From Kingella pumchi (GTDB lineage Bacteria > Pseudomonadota > Gammaproteobacteria > Burkholderiales > Neisseriaceae), in the NCBI RefSeq assembly GCF_022288825.1, contig NZ_JAKOOW010000023.1:24793-88792 (forward strand): 64,000 nt of DNA. Reading direction: 5' to 3'. This document shows positions 1 to 10,802 of this stretch, one piece after another. The position numbers and the translations under genes are program-made. Each line of letters starts with the position of its first letter. Position 1 is the stretch's first letter. The notes under the pieces were generated by a model that did no database searches, was not told the DNA's origin, and saw nothing but the letters and a program-made list of their open reading frames with translations.

Positions 1-639
<639 letters not shown>

Positions 640-697
640 GCTGCCTGAAAAACATGAAATAAAAATGGATTATTTTTGTTATAGAGTAGAGAGCACT

Positions 698-1036
698 ATG
701 AAAAAAATCGGTATGCTGATTGCGGTAGTATTGGCTTCTGCCTGTGCTGGAACCGGAAATATCCGCAGTGAAGACGAAGCCCTTGCCTTGGTAAGGAAGT
801 CGATTGTGAAAAACCGACTTACCGCGCTAAAAGAAGAATGTTATGTTTTTATTGTGGATGACAAGCCGTCGTCCTATGAAATTGATGTTCGGGAAAAACA
901 TAACCGGGAATGCGGAGGCGACCCCAATACGGCTCCCCGCCTGTTTGGCTATGTTGTGGATAAGAATACGGGTAAAATGAAGACCGACGGTTCTGTGCCG
1001 GATGAATATACCGGTGAATATAAAGACATTGATTAA
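698..1036 (+). CDS. Small putative lipoprotein
   Basis: This is a 112-residue protein with a lipoprotein signal: MKK, a hydrophobic stretch and the lipobox LASAC with the lipid-accepting Cys near residue 16. The mature part is charged, has two further cysteines and ends in an acidic tail. I chose the ATG at 698, not the upstream one at 665, because it begins the signal peptide and follows a purine-rich GAGAG. The base composition is lower in GC than the neighbours, which may mean recent acquisition. No family is recognised. Membrane anchoring is inferred from the signal only. Confidence 0.7.
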   Translation: MKKIGMLIAVVLASACAGTGNIRSEDEALALVRKSIVKNRLTALKEECYVFIVDDKPSSYEIDVREKHNRECGGDPNTAPRLFGYVVDKNTGKMKTDGSVPDEYTGEYKDID

Positions 1037-1100
1037 CTTGACTAAGGAGTATTGTAAGGCATCCGGGCAGGCAGCCTGAAAGCCGCTACCCCAAACAAAA

Positions 1101-1144
1101 AAAGGCAGCCTGAAAACCTTGACACGGGTTTTCAGGCTGCCTTT
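1101..1144. terminator. Inverted uptake-sequence pair, probable bidirectional terminator
   Basis: Two copies of AAAGGCAGCCTGAAAACC face each other across a 7-8 base loop and would form a long stem. The position between convergent genes (lipoprotein on +, PEBP fragment on -) fits a terminator. Neisserial uptake sequences commonly occur in this arrangement. Confidence 0.75.
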
Positions 1145-1291
1145 GGGCTTTGGGGAGCCGAATCAGTTTTCAGGCTGCTTTCGTTCGGCATTACTCTTTA
1201 CCGATCCGATATTACCGCCAAGCGCCGCAAATATTTTCAGGCTGCCTTTTCCAACAGGCAGCCTGAAAAGCAAACGGCGCATCAGAGCCGG

Positions 1292-1597
1292 CTAGACGTC
1301 GTAAGTGCCCATCACCGAAGCACTCGCCAACACATGCCCCTGCATCGCAAAATGCAGGTCGTTGAAACGGAAACCGCGCGGCAGGTTCAGCTTCGTATCC
1401 AACGCATACACAATCAGCTCGTAGCGATGGCGGCAGTTCGGCGGCGCCATCCCGCCATAGCATGAGGCCTCTTCAATCTCAAATTTGCCCAACACACTCG
1501 CCCAACTGTTCGCCCCCTGCACATAATCCTTGGCCGACACACTCTCGTTTTCTGCCACCTTGGCAGGATTGAAGGTTTTGTTGGAACATGGCCCAGC
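1292..1597 (-). pseudogene. Truncated PEBP (YbhB/YbcL, Raf-kinase-inhibitor-like) protein, C-terminal half
   Basis: The readable part contains YGGMAPPNCRHRYEL and VYALD, then a segment ending GHVLASASVMGTYD. These are the conserved second half of bacterial PEBP proteins. The N-terminal half, with the DPDAP ligand-site motif, is absent. Reading upstream in frame, the sequence continues to a TAG at 1598-1600, which is the stop codon of the adjacent CPBP gene in the same frame. A GTG at 1558 could start a short 88-residue product. I read it as a remnant left by a deletion or rearrangement that joined it to the CPBP gene. Confidence 0.7.
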
Positions 1598-2419
1598 CTA
1601 CGCCTGCTTGCTATCAGATGAACACATCGCCTTACGCCAGAAACCCATCACAATTGCCGCCGCAATGATGATGATTCCGTATGGAATCATACCGTTGCCG
1701 TTTTCATATACCGCCCGTCCGCCCGGAAAGCCTGTGCGCGCGGTATTGGCAACCGTGTGGCACGCAATCAATACAAATACCGATCCGCCGCTGCCGTTAT
1801 ACAGCCATACATAGATAATCCTCACGGCAACCGTCCCTGCCAGCCCCCACGCGATCAGTTCGGCAGGCTGCCCCACGGCAATCATGGACGGCAAATGCCA
1901 CAATGCCCACGGCACCCCGATAATCAACGCCGTAACAAGCGGGGTAAAACGCCGTTGCAGACTTTCCGTAGCGTAGGCGGCATAGCCCAATTCCTCGGCA
2001 ACTGCCGCGATAAAGAACATAACGAACGCTCCGGCAAGCGGCGCAAACGATACGGATAAGGCAGGTATGGTTTGTCCTGTTTGGCGTATCGCGACATAAG
2101 TCAGCAGATAAAGCAGGGGAAAAATCAGTATCGCCGTCCAAAAATAGGCAGAATGCTTGATCCGCCCGTAATCAAACACACGGCCAAACAGTCCACGCAC
2201 CGCCGCTATTCCGCCCTCGCGATAACGCAGCAACGCGGCGGCAACCGTCGGGGTGAGTGCCGCTCCGATGTCGGTCAGCGGCAGATTATCAGGCAGGGGG
2301 CTGTGTTTGAGAAACAAAGACAGCAGCCAAAACGGCGCGCTCAAAGCGTACACCAGCAGAAAGTATTGCCACGGATGCGAATAACCGGCTGTCGGTTTTT
2401 CTGAAGAGGGCTTCTGCAT
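1598..2419 (-). CDS. CPBP family intramembrane glutamic endopeptidase
   Basis: This 273-residue membrane protein has about seven hydrophobic segments. The three CPBP (Abi/CAAX protease) motifs are present: an EE pair in AVAEELGYAAYATE, the FxxxH-type motif around WALWHLPSM, and HTVAN (HxxxN) near the C-terminus. Members cleave peptides or proteins within the membrane; some protect bacteriocin producers. The substrate here is unknown. The C-terminus (SDSKQA) may not be native, because the stop abuts a PEBP remnant in the same frame. Confidence 0.82.
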   Translation of the reverse strand: MQKPSSEKPTAGYSHPWQYFLLVYALSAPFWLLSLFLKHSPLPDNLPLTDIGAALTPTVAAALLRYREGGIAAVRGLFGRVFDYGRIKHSAYFWTAILIFPLLYLLTYVAIRQTGQTIPALSVSFAPLAGAFVMFFIAAVAEELGYAAYATESLQRRFTPLVTALIIGVPWALWHLPSMIAVGQPAELIAWGLAGTVAVRIIYVWLYNGSGGSVFVLIACHTVANTARTGFPGGRAVYENGNGMIPYGIIIIAAAIVMGFWRKAMCSSDSKQA

Positions 2420-2524
2420 GTTATTCCTGTTCGTTCCGTAAATAAGTTGGCAGGGGAGCAGGTACGGCCTGCTACATGATGTACAGTATAAAAATATTGC
2501 GCGTTTTTTTCTAATTATTATGAA

Positions 2525-2568
2525 AAGCAGCCTGCACTTCGATTTGATTTGAAGAGTGCAGGCTGCTT
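2525..2568. terminator. Inverted pair of AAGCAGCCTGCA (foreign uptake dialect)
   Basis: AAGCAGCCTGCA at 2525-2536 pairs with its complement at 2557-2568 and is followed by TTTT, giving a terminator-like hairpin. The 12-mer differs from the window's dominant AGGCAGCCTGAA and matches the variant described for Kingella kingae. It would end transcription coming from the minus-strand island genes. Confidence 0.65.
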
Positions 2569-2712
2569 TTCATAGAGAGGTCGTCTGAAAATTATTTCTC
2601 AGGCAGCTTTGAGATTACAGGTGATATGAGGATTTCGTTGGGTCATGACCCAAGCTGCGTTTGCCGCCAACTGTATTACGGCATGGTTTGGAATCATTCG
2701 GCAACGACAAAA

Positions 2713-2803
2713 CCGCGTGCGTGCGTATCGCACACACCCTACACCTTAATCTTAAGGTTTGTTTTGCCCGCAGGTAGGGTGTGTAGCGTAGCCACGCACG
2801 CGG
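2713..2803. repeat. 30 bp imperfect inverted repeat
   Basis: The left arm (2713-2742, beginning CCGCGTGCGTGCG) and right arm (2774-2803, ending CACGCACGCGG) are inverse complements with a few mismatches. The loop contains a smaller palindrome, ACCTTAATCTTAAGGT. The right arm contains GTAGCGTAGC, a word shared with the four-copy repeat found elsewhere in the window. It resembles a small palindromic mobile or REP-type element. Confidence 0.6.
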
Positions 2804-2833
2804 CTGGCATGTATGCGGTCACAGTTGCCACAT

Positions 2834-3949
2834 TTACTCTTGTTGTATAGGACTATTTCGGTATTTTAGGTACATTTCTAATTTATATTTTTCAAAGGAT
2901 TCAATAATAGATTTCTTCAATTGGTTTTTAGTTATATCATCATTGTTTGTTTCAATATTTAAAATTGTAAGCTTAAGTATTAATTCTATAGGAATTCCAT
3001 TTTTATCACTAGAAAATTCAAATTCTATTTTACAAGTTCCTGTTATATCATTATTATCAATAATGTAATTACATTTTATCCCCATTAGTTTGATGAAAGG
3101 ATGTATTGATTTATCCTGAAAGAAGAAAGTAGAATGCAAATCCCTGCCCTTCATCTTTAAATCATCTATCTTATCTTTCATCCAAGTAATATGCTCTGGT
3201 AGATTCGGTATATCTGCATCAGGAGAAAAGTGGATGTCATCGGTATCTTTAAATTTAAGTATTGTATACCTCGCATTTTGAGATAGTTCTTGAAGAAATT
3301 TTATTCTAGAGGCATTATTAAAATCTAAGAACTTTATAGTTACTATTTCATCAGTAGGTTTTACATAGCCATCATTTTTAAAATTTTGAATTAATTTTTT
3401 AGATAGAGCATCTCCAAAATCCATAGTTTCATTAGAAGTATGTGTTAGAGAAATATTCAATGAATTAGTTTCTCTATCTAATTTTAACTCTATCCTCCCT
3501 TTATGATAAGTTTTGTTTTTACTTAAGTTGCTGATAAGGTTATCTCTTTCAATTTCAAATTCCACATATACATGATTATTATTTAATGACGTAAAGTCAG
3601 TAATATCAGATAATCTTAGTGTTCCAAATTCATCATTTAGTATTGGGCTAAAATCAAAATTCGTTGGAATACAATCTAGTAAATCTAGGTCAGTATCCCA
3701 TCTAATTGTTCGTGTTTTTAATTTTGGTGTTTCTTCTTTAGTTTTTAAGCTTTCTTTGATTTCTAAGAATTCCTCTGGTGATAATCCCGTTTTAATAAGA
3801 GTTATAGCAGCATTTTCTTTATCACTGGAATATGTTATTACCCCTCTACTTCGCAAAATATTTTTTATATCAATAAATTTGATAGATGACTGCCCTATTA
3901 ATTGTCTTAAGAAGTCTCTAGTAGGCAATAAAATTTCATTGTTACTCAT
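2834..3949 (-). CDS. GapS4b-like protein, second gene of a putative two-gene defence module
   Basis: This is a 371-residue, AT-rich gene. I chose the ATG at 3949 because the minus strand has a clear TTAGGAG about 11 bases before it, and the ATG overlaps the end of the upstream gene by 8 bases, implying translational coupling. The N-terminus (LLPTRDFLRQLIGQS, then DIKNILRSRGV) followed by an SLKTKEE segment resembles the N-terminal region of GapS4b proteins, partners of the nuclease-like GapS4a in the GAPS4 anti-phage system. The rest is a mixed alpha/beta protein with no catalytic motif I can recognise. Family name by resemblance from memory; a search is needed. Confidence 0.55.
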   Translation of the reverse strand: MSNNEILLPTRDFLRQLIGQSSIKFIDIKNILRSRGVITYSSDKENAAITLIKTGLSPEEFLEIKESLKTKEETPKLKTRTIRWDTDLDLLDCIPTNFDFSPILNDEFGTLRLSDITDFTSLNNNHVYVEFEIERDNLISNLSKNKTYHKGRIELKLDRETNSLNISLTHTSNETMDFGDALSKKLIQNFKNDGYVKPTDEIVTIKFLDFNNASRIKFLQELSQNARYTILKFKDTDDIHFSPDADIPNLPEHITWMKDKIDDLKMKGRDLHSTFFFQDKSIHPFIKLMGIKCNYIIDNNDITGTCKIEFEFSSDKNGIPIELILKLTILNIETNNDDITKNQLKKSIIESFEKYKLEMYLKYRNSPIQQE

Positions 3950-4886
3950 CTTTATATAAACTCCTAAAATCAGGGGAATATGATTTAATCGAAATAAGAT
4001 TTTCAGGCTTTTCGACATTTACTAGAGCTGTTCTTACTTCTGGCTCATGCTGACTTGCAATATAATTTGGAAAGAGAAAGAGATATTTACAATTCATTTT
4101 TGCAGTATATTCATCAGCTGCCTTTATAAGACGCCGTAACGAATCACCATCAAAGTTTTCAGAAGAAGCCAAACAAAAAGTGTCAATAGCCTCTGTATCA
4201 CTATTATTTTTTAGAATAACTGGAATAATTGGTGACGTTAGAAATTCAACAGGTAATACCTTGCCATATCTAGGTATATCAGCATCCTGATAACTTAAAG
4301 ATGTTTCTGGGTAATAGAAAAATATTTCATACCTATTATTACTCCTTAAGAATTTCATCAAGTTGAATATAAAGTTAACTTTTTTATTATCTATAACATG
4401 TACAGTATCAAATTTCCAATCGGATTCCAAATTAATATTCGCAATTTTTGTAATTAAGTTATCATAGGTATTCTCATTGCTCGATAACCAAAAAAGAACA
4501 CCTATATCCTGATGTTTTCGTATGTTATTAAATAAATTCTTACGCTCAGTCTTTAGTTCCGAATGTTTAAAGCACTCTAAAGTCTGAACCAAATCTTGCA
4601 TATAATCTTTAAATTGATTTTTTGGATTATTAGGGTAAGAATTATTTGTGTGTTTTACAGAAACAATTATATTTTGTATTGTATTTTGTTCTAAAGGTGT
4701 TTTATAAGTAAACAGGATATCAATACCATGTGTATTTCTCTGCCTGGAGTTACCTTTAGCATGTCTTACTGCTTTTTGACATGAAAGTGTAAGATTATTT
4801 TCAACCTTATCCCAACCAATTAAATTGAGGAAGTTATCTACTATATTTTCACCTATCTCACCAATTGTTTTAGAATATTCACCCAT
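3942..4886 (-). CDS. GapS4a-like PD-(D/E)XK nuclease-type protein, first gene of putative defence module
   Basis: This is a 314-residue, AT-rich gene, 76 bases downstream of alaS on the same strand. The N-terminal 80 residues carry the pattern of an Mrr-type PD-(D/E)XK fold: GEIGENIV (E13), THGIDILF (D56) and IIVSVKHT (S76-x-K78), spaced as expected for the helix-strand-strand core. The family would cut or bind DNA ends. GapS4a of the GAPS4 anti-phage system starts in the same way (GE.SK.IGE.GE), and the following gene fits GapS4b. The nuclease fold is inferred from motifs; the GapS4a name is a resemblance. Confidence 0.6.
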   Translation of the reverse strand: MGEYSKTIGEIGENIVDNFLNLIGWDKVENNLTLSCQKAVRHAKGNSRQRNTHGIDILFTYKTPLEQNTIQNIIVSVKHTNNSYPNNPKNQFKDYMQDLVQTLECFKHSELKTERKNLFNNIRKHQDIGVLFWLSSNENTYDNLITKIANINLESDWKFDTVHVIDNKKVNFIFNLMKFLRSNNRYEIFFYYPETSLSYQDADIPRYGKVLPVEFLTSPIIPVILKNNSDTEAIDTFCLASSENFDGDSLRRLIKAADEYTAKMNCKYLFLFPNYIASQHEPEVRTALVNVEKPENLISIKSYSPDFRSLYKDE

Positions 4887-4962
4887 GTTGTACTCCTAAT
4901 TAAATTTGAAAAATCAGCTAACATCTATAAATATTTCAAACTGCTTTAGTTTGCCTTATTTG

Positions 4963-7857
<2,895 letters not shown>

Positions 7858-8155
7858 GGTGTTTCGCTATTTTAGGTTTAGGAAGCGGCGGTCAAACCGT
7901 TTTCAGGCAGCCTGAAAAAACGGGCTGCCTGAAAACGGCGGCACCTGCAAAAGCAGGCGGCCGCAAACAATTAAAAACAGGGTGTTATCTTACCCGAATT
8001 TACACGGCTCGCCTACACGGCGGCAGCAAAAATCTGCATGGCGCTATCGGTGCAATTTACCGCTTTCAGGCAGCCTGAAAGCGCGTTTGCGCACGCAGCG
8101 CCGCCGTGCGGTTTGCTATATAATCCGCGCCTGTTTTTTCGCCCAAGTGCACACC
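7858..8155. other. alaS-dxs intergenic region with uptake motifs
   Basis: This ~300 bp divergent region between alaS (-) and dxs (+) has no gene of its own. It contains clustered uptake motifs at about 7901-7939 (TTTTCAGGCAGCCTGAAAA followed by an inverse copy), another at 8066-8081, and the -10 element of dxs. Confidence 0.7.
8119..8124 (+). promoter_or_regulatory. Probable -10 element of dxs
   Basis: A perfect TATAAT lies 32 bases before the dxs start, followed by CCGCGCC. I see no good -35 box at 16-18 bases; a TTGCGC lies too far upstream. The same TATAATCCGC word recurs upstream of other genes at 14329 and 21605. Confidence 0.5.
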
Positions 8156-10087
8156 ATGACCACCGCCACTCCCCTGCTCGATACCGTAAACCTGCCCGAA
8201 GACCTGCGCCGGCTGCCGGCCGACCGGCTGCCGCAGCTGGCCGCCGAACTGCGCGGCTTTTTGCTGGAGAGCGTGCAGCAGACCGGCGGCCATTTCGCCA
8301 GCAATCTTGGCGCGGTGGAGCTGACCGTCGCCCTGCATTATGTGTACGACACCCCGCGCGACCATCTGGTGTGGGACGTCGGCCACCAGAGCTATCCGCA
8401 CAAAATCCTGACCGGCCGCAAAAACCGCATGCACACCATGCGCCAGTTTGGCGGGTTGGCCGGTTTTCCCAAGCGCAGCGAAAGCGAGTACGACGACTTC
8501 GGCGTCGGCCATTCGTCCACGTCCATCGGCGCCGCGCTGGGGATGGCGGTGGCCGACCGCTTGTCCGGCAGCAGCGCCCGCAGCGTCGCCATTATCGGCG
8601 ACGGCGCGATGACCGCCGGCCAGGCCTTTGAAGCGCTCAACTGCGCCGGCGATATGGCCGACACCGATCTCTTGGTGATACTCAACGACAACGAAATGTC
8701 GATTTCGCCCAATGTCGGCGCCCTGCCCAAATACCTGGCGCGCAACGTGATGCGCGATATGCGCGGCGTGCTGCACAACATCAAAAACCAGTCCGCCTTC
8801 GTGCTCGACAAACTGCCCGCCGTTAAAGAAATCGCCCAAAAAGCCGAAGAAACCATCAAAGCCTACGCCAGCGAAAGCGAGCACATCAAACAGTCGCTCT
8901 CACTGTTTGAAAACTTCGGCTTCCAATACACCGGCGCCATCGACGGCCACAACCTGCCGCTGCTCATCGATACCCTGCGCGAACTGCGCCGGCGCAAAGG
9001 CCCGCAGCTGCTGCACATCATCACCAAAAAAGGCCAGGGCTACAAACTCGCCGAAAACGATCCCGTCAAATACCACGCCATCGGCAAAACCGTGCACAAG
9101 CAGCCTGAAAACGCCGATTCAAACGCCGATACCGATACCCAAGCACCCAAAAAGCAGCCTGAAAAACCCAGCTACACCCAAATCTTCGGCCGCTGGCTGT
9201 GCGACCAAGCAGAAGCTGATTCCCGCCTGGCCGCCATCACCCCCGCCATGCGCGAAGGCAGCGGCCTGGTCGAATTCGCGCAGCGCTTTCCCGAACGCTA
9301 TTTCGACGTCGGCATCGCCGAACAGCACGCCGTAACCTTTGCCGCCGGCCTGGCCTGCGCGGGCGTCAAACCCGTCGTCGCCATCTATTCCACCTTTTTA
9401 CAGCGCGGCTACGACCAGCTGGTACACGACGTTGCCCTGCAAAACCTGCCCGTGCTGTTTGCCATCGACCGTGCCGGCATCGTCGGCGCCGACGGCCCCA
9501 CCCACGCCGGCGCCTACGATTTGAGCTTTCTGCGCTGCATTCCCAATATGGTGATCGCCGCCCCCAGCGACGAAAACGAATGCCGCCTGCTGTTGTCCAC
9601 CTGCTACGCGCTCGAACAACCCGCCGCCGTGCGCTACCCGCGCGGCAGCGGCTGCGGCGCAGCAGTAAACGACACCCTCGACACCGTGCCCGTCGGCAAA
9701 GGCATTATCCGCCGGCAGGGCAAAAGCACCGCCATCCTTGCCTTCGGCAGCATGGTCGCCCCCGCCCTGAAAGCCGCCGAAGCGCTGGACGCCACCGTTG
9801 CCGACATGCGCTTTGTCAAACCGCTCGACGAAGAACTGGTTTTGCAGCTGGCTGCCGACCACGACTACATCGTCTGCGCCGAAGAAAACGCCGAAGCCGG
9901 CGGCGCCGGCAGCGCCGTTCTCGAACTGCTCGCCCGCCAAGGCAGCCTGAAACCCACCCTGCTCGCCGCCATCCCCGACACCGTAACCGACCACGGCGAC
10001 GCCGCCCTGCTGCTCGACAAACTCGGCCTTTCCGCCGCCGCCCTTACCGAGCGCATCCGCAAATGGCTTGACGCCCAAGCAGCCTGA
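8156..10087 (+). CDS. dxs: 1-deoxy-D-xylulose-5-phosphate synthase
   Basis: The thiamine-diphosphate enzyme condenses pyruvate and glyceraldehyde-3-phosphate in the first step of the MEP isoprenoid pathway. It has 643 residues. The ThDP-binding [15 protein letters not shown]...[10 protein letters not shown] motif lies in domain I, then the transketolase-like pyrimidine-binding domain ([10 protein letters not shown]) and C-terminal domain. I chose the ATG at 8156 (MTTATPLLD) because it matches family starts; the frame is open further upstream through repeats. The linker between domains I and II holds two uptake motifs encoding KQPEN and KQPEK. The stop TGA lies inside a third copy, giving the C-terminus AQAA. 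Confidence 0.97.
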   Translation: MTTATPLLDTVNLPEDLRRLPADRLPQLAAELRGFLLESVQQTGGHFASNLGAVELTVALHYVYDTPRDHLVWDVGHQSYPHKILTGRKNRMHTMRQFGGLAGFPKRSESEYDDFGVGHSSTSIGAALGMAVADRLSGSSARSVAIIGDGAMTAGQAFEALNCAGDMADTDLLVILNDNEMSISPNVGALPKYLARNVMRDMRGVLHNIKNQSAFVLDKLPAVKEIAQKAEETIKAYASESEHIKQSLSLFENFGFQYTGAIDGHNLPLLIDTLRELRRRKGPQLLHIITKKGQGYKLAENDPVKYHAIGKTVHKQPENADSNADTDTQAPKKQPEKPSYTQIFGRWLCDQAEADSRLAAITPAMREGSGLVEFAQRFPERYFDVGIAEQHAVTFAAGLACAGVKPVVAIYSTFLQRGYDQLVHDVALQNLPVLFAIDRAGIVGADGPTHAGAYDLSFLRCIPNMVIAAPSDENECRLLLSTCYALEQPAAVRYPRGSGCGAAVNDTLDTVPVGKGIIRRQGKSTAILAFGSMVAPALKAAEALDATVADMRFVKPLDEELVLQLAADHDYIVCAEENAEAGGAGSAVLELLARQGSLKPTLLAAIPDTVTDHGDAALLLDKLGLSAAALTERIRKWLDAQAA

Positions 10088-10149
10088 AAGGCGGAAAAAC
10101 CGTTTTCAGGCTGCTTTCCCATATCTGCAACCGAGAAAAGAGATCCGCC

Positions 10150-10623
10150 ATGAGCACCCTGCCCCCACCCAACCAGGTTTACCGCCTGCTCGATCACTAT
10201 CTGGCCGAACTCCAGCGCCTGCCCGACACCACCGTGCGCGCCGAATTGAGCGACGAGCAAAACGCCCTGCTCGCCTATCTGCGCATGGACAAAATCGCCG
10301 AAGACGAAGGTTTTGCCGCCGTGATCGCCGCCGGCTTCGGCCGCGACGTATTTGAAAGCAGCCTGATTGCCGAACTGCACCGCTGGCAGATTGCCGACAC
10401 CGCGCGCATTCTCGAGCAGGCTGCCGCCCTCTACCGCCGCCACGGCGGCGAAATCGAAAGTCGCGCCGCCGCCGGCGAGTCCGCCGAATCCCTGCGTGCC
10501 GACTACCCCGACTTCGCCCCGCTCGACGAAGCCTACTACCTGACCTGCGAAGACGACTTCCCAAAAATCTATATCTACGTGCGCCACCGCTATCCGGCCT
10601 TTGTGCTGCCGCAGGCAGCCTGA
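10150..10623 (+). CDS. DUF4375/DMP19-like protein
   Basis: This is a 157-residue acidic cytosolic protein, 62 bases after dxs. The pattern LSDEQNALLAYLRMDKIAEDEGFAAVIAAGFG, an EQAAALYRRHGGEI helix and FAPLDEAYY resembles the DUF4375 family. That family includes the neisserial DNA-mimic protein DMP19, which sequesters a regulator. The resemblance is moderate and the function is unproven. The stop codon is supplied by an uptake motif (C-terminus PQAA), so the last residues are probably not ancestral. Confidence 0.55.
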   Translation: MSTLPPPNQVYRLLDHYLAELQRLPDTTVRAELSDEQNALLAYLRMDKIAEDEGFAAVIAAGFGRDVFESSLIAELHRWQIADTARILEQAAALYRRHGGEIESRAAAGESAESLRADYPDFAPLDEAYYLTCEDDFPKIYIYVRHRYPAFVLPQAA

Positions 10624-10743
10624 AAAAATCCTGCCCGATTCCTGTCGGCACGAAAAGAAAACCGGATAAAACTAGCCCGCCCCAATGGCAGCCTGAAAAC
10701 CGGCGCACGGAAAAGTCCGCCCCAAGCTCGTAGCAAACACAAA

Positions 10744-10784
10744 AAAGCAGCCTGAAAACCGCAATCCGGTTTTCAGGCTGCTTT
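10744..10784. terminator. Inverted uptake-sequence pair between convergent genes
   Basis: AAAGCAGCCTGAAAACC and its inverse complement form a 17 bp stem with a 7-base loop. It lies between the DUF4375-like gene (+) and the FepA-type receptor gene (-), so it may end transcription from both sides. Confidence 0.75.
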
Positions 10785-10802
10785 GTATCGCCGTATAAAC
10801 GT

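Larger units (their letters stand above)
2420..2833. other. 414 bp intergenic region made of repeats
   Basis: There is no convincing gene here; the + strand ORF at 2626-2850 runs through repeat sequence. In order, the stretch holds an inverted pair of AAGCAGCCTGCA, a single AGGTCGTCTGAA motif at 2578-2589, the perfect palindrome TTGGGTCATGACCCAA at 2638-2653, and a 30 bp imperfect inverted repeat at 2713-2803. It forms the downstream border of the AT-rich island. Confidence 0.75.

Noticed and set aside
2626..2850. 74-codon + strand frame in the repeat-rich border
   Set aside because: It is made of the palindromic repeats and has no ribosome site or family resemblance.
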